NCBI GenBank assembly: GCA_016712525.1 | Contig: JADJQX010000001.1 | Location: 2,232,001 to 2,296,000, forward strand | Source: Myxococcales bacterium | Lineage (GTDB): Bacteria; Myxococcota_A; Polyangia; Polyangiales; Polyangiaceae | Length of the DNA stretch: 64,000 bases | Reading direction: 5' to 3' | Part shown: positions 1 through 7,293 of the stretch, piece after piece | How the letters are laid out: the number at the start of each line of letters is the position of its first letter | Numbering within the stretch: position 1 is the first letter of the stretch | Notes under the pieces: generated by a model | The model's input: the letters and a program-made list of their open reading frames with translations, nothing else | What the model was told of the DNA's origin: nothing | The model's database searches: none | Position numbers and translations under genes: made by a program

Positions 1-115
1 CGCAGTCGAGCATGTCGTCGGGTGTCTGCGCGTGCGCCGGAACGAGCGCGCCGAGGATCGCCCAGGCGGAGGCGACCGCAGCACGGAGGAGGCGAGGCAG
101 CGACGCGCGGGCCAT
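1..115 (-). CDS. Secreted protein, N-terminal fragment
   Basis: Partial gene running off the left edge. From the ATG at 115 the minus strand reads MARASLPRLLRAAVAS and then a hydrophobic stretch ending VPAHAQ, followed by TPDDMLDC. This is a typical Sec signal peptide: positive n-region, hydrophobic core and an AHA-Q signal peptidase I site near residues 28-30. Only about 38 residues are visible, so the function of the mature protein cannot be read. The Cys soon after the cleavage site could start a haem or disulfide motif, but that is a guess. No clear Shine-Dalgarno sequence precedes the start. Confidence 0.55.
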   Translation of the reverse strand, partial: MARASLPRLLRAAVASAWAILGALVPAHAQTPDDMLDC

Positions 116-201
116 CCATGCAGGAAATGCATCGCTCGTGCCGCGCTCGAAAATACGGTGGCCCCCGGGGTGGGCGCGCAAGGGCTGCGCACGTGCGCAC
201 G

Positions 202-525
202 CTACCGCTCGTAGAGCACGGTCATCGGCGGGCGGGCCGCGACCCAGGCTTCGACGTGCGTCCACGTAGCTTCGTCCCACGTGGAGGTCCCCACGAAGGT
301 GACGATCCGCTTCACGTCGGGCGTGCGGTCGAGGACCTCGCCGATGGTCTCGAGCTGCGTGAGGTCGCGGACCGTTAGGGCGTGCGTGACGACGTGGGTG
401 GGCTCCGGCGCTGGCGCGGGGCTCGGAGGCTCGGGGAGCGGGTCGATGGTCGCCTCGAAGGCGCATCCGGTCATGAGCGAGACGAGGGTGATGCCAAGGG
501 CGACGGTGAGCGTGCGGAGCTTCAT
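202..525 (-). CDS. Small lipoprotein, unknown function
   Basis: 107-residue lipoprotein. The start is chosen at MKLRTLTVALG (525), because the next 20 residues form a lipoprotein signal peptide ending in the lipobox LMTGC; the frame stays open to 570 but adds no signal features. After the Cys comes a Pro-rich linker (PLPEPPSPAPAPEP), then about 60 residues with an alternating pattern (TVRDLTQLETIGEVLDRTPDVKRIVTFVG) that could be a small alpha/beta fold. I recognise no named family. It is divergent from the lipoprotein gene at 722, with about 195 bp between the starts. Confidence 0.7.
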   Translation of the reverse strand: MKLRTLTVALGITLVSLMTGCAFEATIDPLPEPPSPAPAPEPTHVVTHALTVRDLTQLETIGEVLDRTPDVKRIVTFVGTSTWDEATWTHVEAWVAARPPMTVLYER

Positions 526-721
526 GGGGTTCCTCTCAGCGGGGATGTCACCTCTCTTTGCAGCGGCCATGCCTGCCTGCGGACGTCGAATTCGTTCGTA
601 TATTCAATGGTTTGTGGGGGATGGCCATGTGTCGGTACAGGGCCCGCGTGTGTACCGGTGCAGGGCTCGGTACGGCGCACGGAGGGGTGCGTGGGCGCGC
701 GGGTTTGCCTATGCTGCGGGC

Positions 722-1432
722 ATGTTCGGCCGGCGAGCGTGGTGGGGCCCGATGCTGATGGTGATGGCGACCTCGGGGTGCGCCTCGGGGCCGTTCGCTC
801 TCGAGGTTCGGCACGCGGGCAAGCTCGATCCCGAGAAAGACGAGCGAGTCGCGGACGAGGCGCAGTCCCTCCCGTGGGATGGCGACTACGAGGACATCCT
901 CGTGACGAACGAGCTGCCGCCCGGCGTCACCCTCGAGAAGGGGGTGCTCTCGGCGGCGAGCGATCGCTTCGTCGTTCTCGGGGACGTGCGGAGCCACATG
1001 GATGACACGCGCCAGGTCGCGTTCGCCAAGTCCGTCTTTTGGTACGAGTCGATGCACGAGTCGCACGGGGCGGGGCGCGACGTGTTCTGCAAGGTGCAGA
1101 CCCCGCTCCGCACGCTCACGCTCGGGATCTTCGCGCTCGTCTCTCCCACGAGCTGGCCGTGTTACGTGCTCTACACGAAGAAGCTGTCGACGAACGCGGC
1201 CATCCACCGCGGCGAGCTCCGGCGCGCGGCGCGGGCGATGGGCGGAAACCTCGTGCTTTTGACGGAGCTCGCGGCGGAGCAGCAGTCGTACGTGACTGGC
1301 TACGGCGTCCGCACGGGCACGGCGAGCGAGTCGGTGCCGGGGGCGTCGGCGCACGCGTGGATTCTCGTCGACAAGTCGCGAGGGAAGGGCGCACCGGCCC
1401 CGACCGTGGCGCCGCCACCACCTTCGCCCTGA
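722..1432 (+). CDS. Lipoprotein, possibly DUF4156-like
   Basis: 236-residue lipoprotein. The ATG at 722 opens MFGRRAWWGPMLMVMATSGC, a lipoprotein signal peptide with lipobox ATSGC; the frame upstream of 722 has no signal features. A central part (residues 60-170) has a GDV strand, several Cys (CKVQTP, WPCYVLY) and a segment around 165-180 (GELRRAARAMGGNLVLLTEL). The 'A..mGGN.v' pattern resembles the end of small Gram-negative lipoproteins such as DUF4156, but this is only a resemblance. The C-terminus is Pro/Ala-rich and probably disordered. It ends 40 bp before the tRNA-Ser gene, which is on the other strand. Confidence 0.7.
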   Translation: MFGRRAWWGPMLMVMATSGCASGPFALEVRHAGKLDPEKDERVADEAQSLPWDGDYEDILVTNELPPGVTLEKGVLSAASDRFVVLGDVRSHMDDTRQVAFAKSVFWYESMHESHGAGRDVFCKVQTPLRTLTLGIFALVSPTSWPCYVLYTKKLSTNAAIHRGELRRAARAMGGNLVLLTELAAEQQSYVTGYGVRTGTASESVPGASAHAWILVDKSRGKGAPAPTVAPPPPSP

Positions 1433-1471
1433 GGGCGCGTGCGGCTACCGACGTCCACGACGGGAGGCGTC

Positions 1472-1559
1472 TGGCGGAGGAGGAGAGATTCGAACTCCCG
1501 GTGGGTTGCCCCACGGCGGTTTTCAAAACCGCTGCCTTAGACCACTCGGCCACTCCTCC
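1472..1559 (-). tRNA. tRNA-Ser (anticodon UGA)
   Basis: Read on the minus strand, an 88-nt serine-type tRNA. The 7-bp acceptor stem is GGAGGAG paired with CTCCTCC, followed by discriminator G and a genome-encoded CCA (1474-1472). The D-arm has the TGGCCGAGTGG pattern. The anticodon stem GCGGT/ACCGC encloses loop TTTGAAA, giving anticodon TGA. The long variable arm (GTGGGGCAACCCAC) typical of class II tRNAs is present, and the T-arm contains GTTCGAATC. Acceptor pairing, long variable arm and anticodon agree on Ser. Confidence 0.96.
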
Positions 1560-1740
1560 GGCGAGCCAGCGAACCGGCCGCACACCTACAATTCCACTGG
1601 TCGAGGGCCCGTGTCGAGCCCTTCGTTCACCGGGGTCGCTCGCGTGGGGAGGCATGCCGTCGCGGGAGTGGACGCGAGTGTGGGGGGGCGGAGGGGCTTC
1701 GGCGGTGCATCGTCGCCGCGCCCGAAGAATCGGCGGGCCT

Positions 1741-2601
1741 TCAGAACGTGTCGACCACCACGTTGTCGACGAACGTCTTCGCGGTCCCTTGGGCGTTGCC
1801 GACGTACGGCGCTCCGAAGCGGAGGTACGCGGACTCGTAGGCCGAACGCGGGAACGAGAGCGGCGGTGAGGTCGAGCCGCCGACGGTGGCGGTGACGTCG
1901 ACCGAGAAGGTGCCGGGGACGAACGTGAGCGTGACGTTCTGCCACTTTCCGACGGTGAGCGGAACGGCGACGGCTTCGAGGAGGTTGCCGCCGTCGGGTT
2001 GGCCTCGGTTCTGCTCGAAGTTCGTTCGATCCGGGTAGTACGCGAGGGCGAAGATGTGGAACGTCGTGTCGGGGGCGCCAGGGACGAGCTCCACGAACAT
2101 CGGGTCGACCTCGCCGACCATCCCCGTCGTCTCGACGCGCACGTCGAAGGTCACGCGGAAGCGCTGCGCAGGCAACCGGAGCTTCTTCAGCACGTTGCTC
2201 CCGTTGCCGCCGCTCGTGCCCGCGCGCACGTTCATTTCGAGCGCGCTCGGCGCCGAGACGGACGTCGTGGAGGTGATGCCGAGCACCCCGCTGTCGCCCG
2301 TGAGCTCGTCCCATCGCGTGGAGAGCGGGCCTCGGTCGAAGTCTTCGCAGAAGAGATGTTGGCTCGCGCAGGGGCTGCCCGAGTCGGCGAGGACGAGTGG
2401 AGAGTCGAGAGGGGCGTCGGCCCCCGCGTCCACCGGGGTGCTCGTGTCGGCGACGGTGGCCACGTCGGGCGACGCGTCGTCGACTCCTGCGTCCGATGTG
2501 AGGGCGGTGAACGGCGCAGAGCAGGCGACGGCGAGCCGCGCGAGGCCACACGCCGCGGCCACGACGAAGAGCAGACCCCTGCCACGACCGAGCGCCCGCA
2601 T
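1741..2601 (-). CDS. Lipoprotein with concanavalin/LamG-like domain
   Basis: 286 residues. Start at 2601 (MRALGRGRGLLFVVAAACG), which gives a signal peptide ending in VACS; the open frame further upstream lacks a signal. After the lipidated Cys is an Asp/Ala/Pro-rich linker with repeated DAG/DAP units (residues 40-70), common in lipoproteins of this bacterial group. From about residue 80 the pattern 'FCEDFDRGPLSTRWDEL' and a series of strands ending in 'FVDNVVVDTF' look like a jelly-roll concanavalin-type domain; the closing F(V/D)NV motif is typical. The likely role is surface carbohydrate binding. The lipoprotein at 35645-36628 ends with a similar strand (CFDNVRVTPL). Confidence 0.75.
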   Translation of the reverse strand: MRALGRGRGLLFVVAAACGLARLAVACSAPFTALTSDAGVDDASPDVATVADTSTPVDAGADAPLDSPLVLADSGSPCASQHLFCEDFDRGPLSTRWDELTGDSGVLGITSTTSVSAPSALEMNVRAGTSGGNGSNVLKKLRLPAQRFRVTFDVRVETTGMVGEVDPMFVELVPGAPDTTFHIFALAYYPDRTNFEQNRGQPDGGNLLEAVAVPLTVGKWQNVTLTFVPGTFSVDVTATVGGSTSPPLSFPRSAYESAYLRFGAPYVGNAQGTAKTFVDNVVVDTF

Positions 2602-2749
2602 GAGACGAGAATAACCGACGCCGCGGCGGAGGAAGGCCGCTTCGACGCGTCGCTTGCCGAGACGCACGCCGCGTCGGCTGTACGGTGACGGCCTTGGGCT
2701 TCGCGTCACGCCCCTGAGCCAGGCGAAAATGCGCCATACTTTCGGCCCC

Positions 2750-3241
2750 ATGGGTGATGCGCCCAAGACCAAGAACGCGCTCGGGTCCGTGCTCGATCGC
2801 GAGGCCGTGGCGGGGGTCGTGGGGGCTCACGTGACGATGGGCATCGTCATCCCCTCTGCGTGGGCGGCGGACGGGGCGACCGTGACGGTGGCCCCCAAGA
2901 AGCGCCTCGTCTGCGCGCGGTGCGACGGCGGTGGGTGCGATGGATGCGGGAGGAGCGGCGCGGTCGTGCTCTCGGACGACGACGCGGCGCGCGCGTTCAC
3001 CGTGGTGCTGCCCGCCGGCATGGGGGAGGTCGCGGCGGTGCGCGTGCCGCGGCCGTTCGGAGAAAATAGCCCGATCGGGCTCGCCGTGTGCGTCGTGCGG
3101 GTCGGTGACGTCGCGACGGGCTGCGCGCTCGTGTCTCCCGGAGAGGCTCCGAGGGGCGCGCGACCCGCGCTCGTGTGGGCCGCGCCGCTCGTCGCGATCG
3201 TGCTGGCGATCGTGGCCGCGCTCGTCGCTTCGGGGAGGTGA
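2750..3241 (+). CDS. Tail-anchored protein with DnaJ-type zinc finger
   Basis: 163 residues. Start taken at ATG 2750 (MGDAPKTKN). Residues 40-75 carry a compact CARCDGGGCDGCGRSG segment, which is two CxxC knuckles separated by glycines, as in the central zinc-binding region of DnaJ. The following FTVVLPAGMGEVAAVRVP resembles the 'v.iP.G...g..lr..G' strand of the DnaJ substrate-binding domain. There is no J domain. The last 22 residues (PALVWAAPLVAIVLAIVAALVAS) are a membrane segment, so the protein is probably tail-anchored with its bulk in the cytoplasm. A role in protein quality control at the membrane is inference only. Confidence 0.75.
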   Translation: MGDAPKTKNALGSVLDREAVAGVVGAHVTMGIVIPSAWAADGATVTVAPKKRLVCARCDGGGCDGCGRSGAVVLSDDDAARAFTVVLPAGMGEVAAVRVPRPFGENSPIGLAVCVVRVGDVATGCALVSPGEAPRGARPALVWAAPLVAIVLAIVAALVASGR

Positions 3242-3269
3242 TCGGGCTTCGTTCTTGGGTTGACTGGAG

Positions 3270-3285
3270 GCATCGCCGGCGATGC
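3270..3285. other. 16-bp perfect palindrome, possible weak terminator
   Basis: GCATCGCCGGCGATGC, a perfect inverted repeat followed by TTT, 28 bp after the stop codon of the zinc-finger gene. It could stop transcription of that gene, but the T-run is short. Nothing else is evident in this intergenic stretch. Confidence 0.35.
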
Positions 3286-3383
3286 TTTCGGAAGGGCGGA
3301 GGCGCGAGAAAAGAAGGCCTCCGGCGCGCGGGACGTTCGCACGGACCTTGCCTCGGCGCTTCGGTGCGTGCACCGTAGTCCGG

Positions 3384-3923
3384 GTGACGCTCGGTGCCAC
3401 GGCTGCTTGTCTGCGCGCGCTCGTCGGTGAGGGCGCCCAGCTCACAGGTGGGCTCCGTCTCGTCTACGAGCCGACGTTCCACGAGCCTCTCGTGGTCGTC
3501 GTCGGGCGCATGCCGGGGATCGTCGAGCTTCACCTCGTTCCCCGGGAGCTCGTGATGGCGACCTTCTGGCGTGGCCGGCGCCTCGTCGTGCCCGACCCGC
3601 TCGAGGTCGAGACGGCTGCGCACCCGTCGGACCTCGCCGAGGTGGGCGCCGAGGCCCTTGCGCCCGTCTTTCGTGCGGCGTCGCGTCTCCCTTCGGACGC
3701 GAACGACGCGCCCCGATCGGACACACGCGACGGCATGCGTGTGACCGTCGAGCACGGCGAGCGCGTGCTCGGCGCAGGGTACCCTGTGGGCGAGGGGCCC
3801 GAGGCGCACACGGAGACCGCCCGCGCCGTCCTCACGCTGGTGGTCGAGGTCTTCCCTGCGGAGCGCGCTAGCGTCGCGCCGCTCGTGTCGTACCTGCCAG
3901 CGTCGGCCCGCGCGACGAGGTAG
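3384..3923 (+). CDS. Hypothetical protein, about 179 residues
   Basis: An open frame with native codon bias from at least GTG 3384 (reading VTLGATAACLRALVGEGAQ) to TAG 3921-3923. The frame stays open up to ATG 3282, but that start lies inside a palindrome and the extra residues are Arg-rich and lack the bias of the rest, so the GTG is preferred; no strong ribosome binding site decides it. Residues 20-75 alternate hydrophobic and charged (LRLVYEPTFHEPLVVVVGRMPGIVELHLVPRELV), suggesting beta strands. No family recognised. Its stop abuts the stop of the convergent diguanylate cyclase gene without overlap. Confidence 0.55.
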   Translation: MTLGATAACLRALVGEGAQLTGGLRLVYEPTFHEPLVVVVGRMPGIVELHLVPRELVMATFWRGRRLVVPDPLEVETAAHPSDLAEVGAEALAPVFRAASRLPSDANDAPRSDTRDGMRVTVEHGERVLGAGYPVGEGPEAHTETARAVLTLVVEVFPAERASVAPLVSYLPASARATR

Positions 3924-5060
3924 CTAGCCGATCTCGACGCGGTTTCTCCCGCGGTCCTTGGCCCGGTAGAGCGCGGTGTCCGCGCGCCGAACCACGTCTT
4001 CGAAGCTCCCGTCCCGCGGGGTGCGCGCCGCGATCCCGACCGAGACCGTGAGGTCGAGGTGGACGTCCCCCGTGACGAAAGGCTCCTTCGCGACGGCGGT
4101 CCGCAGGCGCTCTCCGGCTTCTTCGGCCTTCGAGGCGTCGAGCCCTCGGAACACGACGACGAACTCCTCGCCGCCTTGGCGTGCCGGGAGATCGTCCCTT
4201 CTGCACGCGCCGGCCAAGCAGCGCGCCACGTGCTTGAGGGCGAGGTCGCCCGTGTCGTGGCCGTAGCGATCGTTGATGCTCTTGAAGTGATCGATGTCCA
4301 CGACGGCGACGGCGAGGTCTGCGCTCTCTTCCCATCGGCGTGTCGCCTCGGCGCCCAGCGTGAGGCGGTTCGCGAGGCCGGTGAGGTAGTCGGTCGAGGC
4401 TGCGATCTCCCAGTTTCTGCGGATCTTCTCGGAGCACATGAGAGTGAACGCGGTGGTGCCGATCACGGGCAGCATCGCGGCGAAGATCGGGGTCGCGACG
4501 TTGAGCGCCGACTTGTCGAGCACCGTCGCCGTGCTCGCGCCCATGATGCCGTAGTAGGTGCCTCGCATCGCCATGAAGGCGAGCACGGACCCGAAGAGCA
4601 CCGCGAGCACCTTGCGGCTCACGGCGCGCTCTTTGACCCGCTCGCGGATCAGCGTCACGAAGGTGGCCCCCAAGATCGAGACCCACCCCACCGAGGCCAC
4701 GACGATGCGCAGACGGAGGCTCGGCATCACCGAGGCGAAGAACGCGGTCGGTGGCATCGCGAGCGCGAACGGCAGCGCGACCCAGGGCGAGTCGGGCTTT
4801 CCGTAGAAGCGGCGAATGGATCGCCAGTACCCCGTGATGCCCAGCATGAGCACGCCGTTCGCGATCGGGAGCACGACGTTCGGCGCGTGCCCTTGCGCCG
4901 TGAGCAACGTCGAGCCGGCCGCGAGGAGCAGCGTGCTGCGTCGCCAATCGAGGGCGCTCGGTCGCAGCGCCTCGGGAAGGTCGGAGTGCACGACCCCGAG
5001 GATGGCCCCGTTCAGGAGCGCCATGAGTGTGGCCATGACGAACGACGTGAACGGATCCAA
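3924..5060 (-). CDS. Membrane diguanylate cyclase (GGDEF)
   Basis: Synthesises c-di-GMP from two GTP. About 378 residues. The N-terminal half (roughly residues 10-190) has five or six hydrophobic segments separated by short loops. The C-terminal GGDEF domain starts near residue 220 with STDYLTGLANR. It has the catalytic A-site GGEEF near residue 296 and an inhibitory I-site RxxD (RRDD) just upstream, so feedback inhibition is expected. The domain ends ADTALYRAKDRGRNRVEIG. Start: TTG at 5060 gives LDPFTSFVMATLMALLNG, a common beginning for this type of GGDEF protein, with GGGAG just upstream; ATG 5036 is the alternative. Confidence 0.88.
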   Translation of the reverse strand: MDPFTSFVMATLMALLNGAILGVVHSDLPEALRPSALDWRRSTLLLAAGSTLLTAQGHAPNVVLPIANGVLMLGITGYWRSIRRFYGKPDSPWVALPFALAMPPTAFFASVMPSLRLRIVVASVGWVSILGATFVTLIRERVKERAVSRKVLAVLFGSVLAFMAMRGTYYGIMGASTATVLDKSALNVATPIFAAMLPVIGTTAFTLMCSEKIRRNWEIAASTDYLTGLANRLTLGAEATRRWEESADLAVAVVDIDHFKSINDRYGHDTGDLALKHVARCLAGACRRDDLPARQGGEEFVVVFRGLDASKAEEAGERLRTAVAKEPFVTGDVHLDLTVSVGIAARTPRDGSFEDVVRRADTALYRAKDRGRNRVEIG

Positions 5061-5243
5061 GCGACTCCCTAAAGAAGCGTCAGCGTATCTGGGCGTGTCC
5101 GGCCTCGCGACTGCGGCGCGGAGTGGATCCTGGGTGACCGGTCGGTGATCCACCCATGTGGGACACGGTAGGACTCGAACGGGCCAAAATTCCGGCAAAT
5201 TTGGTGTGTGGGATGACGGCACACACGTTGCAAAACGCAAGGC

Positions 5244-6674
5244 ATGACCACCCCGACCCGGCTCCGCGTCCTCGCCCCTCTCGCTGCTCTCCTCGTGCTC
5301 GCGACCGCGGCCTGCTCCGCCGAGTCGGTCGGAGAGGCGGAGGACGTGCCGCTCGATGGTGACGGCAACGTCTCCGAGGACGAGCTCGTCAGCGAGATCC
5401 AGCTGAACGGCTCCGGGATGGAGCAGAAGCACATCTCGCTCACGTTCGACGACGGCCCTGGCGGCCGCACGGCGGAGCTCGCCGAGTACCTCGCCACCGA
5501 GGGCGTCGTGGGCGCGTTCTTCATCAACGGCAAGAACGTCCCGGGCCGCCAGCAGGTCATCGACACCATCGTCGGCCGCGGCCACACGCTCGCGAACCAC
5601 ACGCAGAACCACGCGCAGATGACGCGCCTCTCGGGCGCGACCCTCATCTCGGCGGTGGCCGATACGGACGCGACCATCAAGGCCGTTCAACCCCGCGGCC
5701 CCTTCCTCCTTCGCGCTCCGTACGGCGCGTGGAACGGTCGCGTCGCGGACGAGATCAACCGGTCCGACATGAAGAAGTACGTCGGGAGCATTTTCTGGGA
5801 CGTGGGCGGCGCGCTCACGTCCACCGCCGCGGCCGACTGGGACTGCTGGGGCCGCGGGGTCACGGTGCAGCGCTGCGCCGACCTCTACCTCCAGGAGATC
5901 CGCACGAAGAAGCGCGGCATCGTGCTCATGCACGACGTGCACTCGAAGACCGTCGACATGGTGAAGCTCATGGTCCCCGTGCTGAAGCGCGAGGGCTTCA
6001 TCTTCGACAAGGTCGAGACCGCCCCGCAGGTGAAACGCGCGATCGACGCGGCGAACGGCGGCGGCACGACGCCCCCTCCGCCCGCGGGCAATTTCCCCAA
6101 GGAGTGCCGCGTGACCGGTGAGGTCGTGAACGTCCGCGCGACGCCCGAAGGCCAGATCGTGACCCGCCTCAACGCCGGCACCTCCGTCCGCGCGACGGCC
6201 GTGCAGGGCGCCTGGTATGCCGTGAGCTTCACGAAGGACGGGGTCGCCTACGGCACCGCGCAGAAGCCCGCGTTCATGCACACGTCGCTCGTCTCCTGCC
6301 CCCTGAGACGTGCGCCCACACGCCCACGACGAGCGGCCCCACGAGGTCGCTCGTCGCGTTTCGAACGTCGCCAGAAGGCGAGCGGGTCGAGCCCTCTGAT
6401 ACCGTTCCATCATGCGCCGAACCGGAGCGTGGCCTCGCCGCGCCGCTTTTTTCGCCGTGACGTTCTCGGCGTGCACCCCGAGCGGCGCCGACGTCCCTCG
6501 GACGCTCGAGCCCTCACCGCCAGCCTCGCGCGCCTCGGCGGGCCCTTTGCCCGAGGCGTCCACGATCGACGCCGCGAGCGCGACACGCCCGTCCGACCTC
6601 GACGCCTCCGCGACGAACACCGCGGTCGTGTTCCCGCCTCCTCCCGAGGGCGCGACGCGACTGCTATTCCGTGA
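5244..6674 (+). CDS. Polysaccharide deacetylase lipoprotein with SH3 domain; 3' end probably frameshifted
   Basis: NodB-family carbohydrate esterase (CE4), which removes N-acetyl groups from chitin- or peptidoglycan-like polymers outside the cell. Signal peptide and lipobox TAACS at residues 1-24. Catalytic motifs: TFDDG (about 68), HTxxNH within NHTQNH (about 118-123), RAPYG (about 157), a WD motif and LMHD (about 228). A Pro-rich linker leads to a bacterial SH3 domain (residues 288-345, 'VNVRATPEGQIVTRLNAG'). After LVSCP the reading frame runs on for 120 Arg-rich residues into the next gene's region. One C fewer in the C5 tract at 6299-6303 would give TGA at 6304-6306, a natural end. The real protein probably ends there. 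Confidence 0.85.
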   Translation: MTTPTRLRVLAPLAALLVLATAACSAESVGEAEDVPLDGDGNVSEDELVSEIQLNGSGMEQKHISLTFDDGPGGRTAELAEYLATEGVVGAFFINGKNVPGRQQVIDTIVGRGHTLANHTQNHAQMTRLSGATLISAVADTDATIKAVQPRGPFLLRAPYGAWNGRVADEINRSDMKKYVGSIFWDVGGALTSTAAADWDCWGRGVTVQRCADLYLQEIRTKKRGIVLMHDVHSKTVDMVKLMVPVLKREGFIFDKVETAPQVKRAIDAANGGGTTPPPPAGNFPKECRVTGEVVNVRATPEGQIVTRLNAGTSVRATAVQGAWYAVSFTKDGVAYGTAQKPAFMHTSLVSCPLRRAPTRPRRAAPRGRSSRFERRQKASGSSPLIPFHHAPNRSVASPRRFFRRDVLGVHPERRRRPSDARALTASLARLGGPFARGVHDRRRERDTPVRPRRLRDEHRGRVPASSRGRDATAIP

Positions 6675-7269
6675 CGTGCTCGTAGGCGCGCTCCCGTATC
6701 CGGCTCGACGCACGACGTTCGAGCTCTTCCGCCGAGATCGGATCGCCACGCTCCGCGCGACATTCGAGGTGGCACGTGGCTCTCTCCCTCGCATCGACGC
6801 GAGCACCCACGATGCGAAGCTCTGGCAAGAGCCCGTCCGCGTGGCGTGGGAGGGCGAGGTGACCGGCACGGCGCCGATGAAGCTCTCGCTCCGTCGGGTG
6901 TTCGGGCCCGAGGGGACGCGCAAGATCCAAGAGCTCCCGTCCATCGTGGAGCTCACCTGCAAGACCGAGTCGGTCCGTGTGCGTCCCGAGCAGGCGAGGC
7001 TCGACCGCGGCTCGGCCGGGGGAGGGGGCGTCGGGCGCGGGGTGTGGTCCCCTCGTACCCTGGAGACGGTCCCTGGCGCGCTCGTCTGCATTCATGTGCA
7101 AGATACACCGGGTGATCTGCTCATGTGGTTCACGAAGGCGTTCGTCTTCGTGCCCCCACGCGAGGGCACGCACGCGCACCCTGCCGACGGCGTCGAGCAC
7201 GCGTTCGCCAACGACGACATGGTGCTCCAAGAGGGCGGGCTCCGGTTCTTCCCGCGAGCTACGCCCTAG
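6412..7269 (+). CDS. Lipoprotein, unknown function
   Basis: 285 residues. The ATG at 6412 begins MRRTGAWPRRAAFFAVTFSAC, a lipoprotein signal peptide with lipobox TFSAC, followed by a Ser/Ala/Pro-rich linker (residues 23-70). The rest is beta-rich with repeated basic and aromatic strands (LLFRDVLVGALPYP, FELFRRDRIATLRATFEV, WEGEVTGTAPMKLSLRRVF). No catalytic motif or known domain is visible. The start falls inside the frame-extended tail of the upstream deacetylase; if that tail is an artefact, the two genes are separated by about 105 bp and may be co-transcribed. Confidence 0.75.
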   Translation: MRRTGAWPRRAAFFAVTFSACTPSGADVPRTLEPSPPASRASAGPLPEASTIDAASATRPSDLDASATNTAVVFPPPPEGATRLLFRDVLVGALPYPARRTTFELFRRDRIATLRATFEVARGSLPRIDASTHDAKLWQEPVRVAWEGEVTGTAPMKLSLRRVFGPEGTRKIQELPSIVELTCKTESVRVRPEQARLDRGSAGGGGVGRGVWSPRTLETVPGALVCIHVQDTPGDLLMWFTKAFVFVPPREGTHAHPADGVEHAFANDDMVLQEGGLRFFPRATP

Positions 7270-7293
7270 TGCCCGCGGGCCGAAGGCGCGGGA

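Noticed and set aside
1586..3445. Long Arg/Pro-rich open frames opposite or beside real genes (also 4059-5072, 10202-11788, 14896-17142, 16374-20213, 55741-60060 and many others)
   Set aside because: High GC leaves alternative frames open; these lack normal amino-acid balance, signals, ribosome sites or domain motifs and lie over genes with clear motifs.
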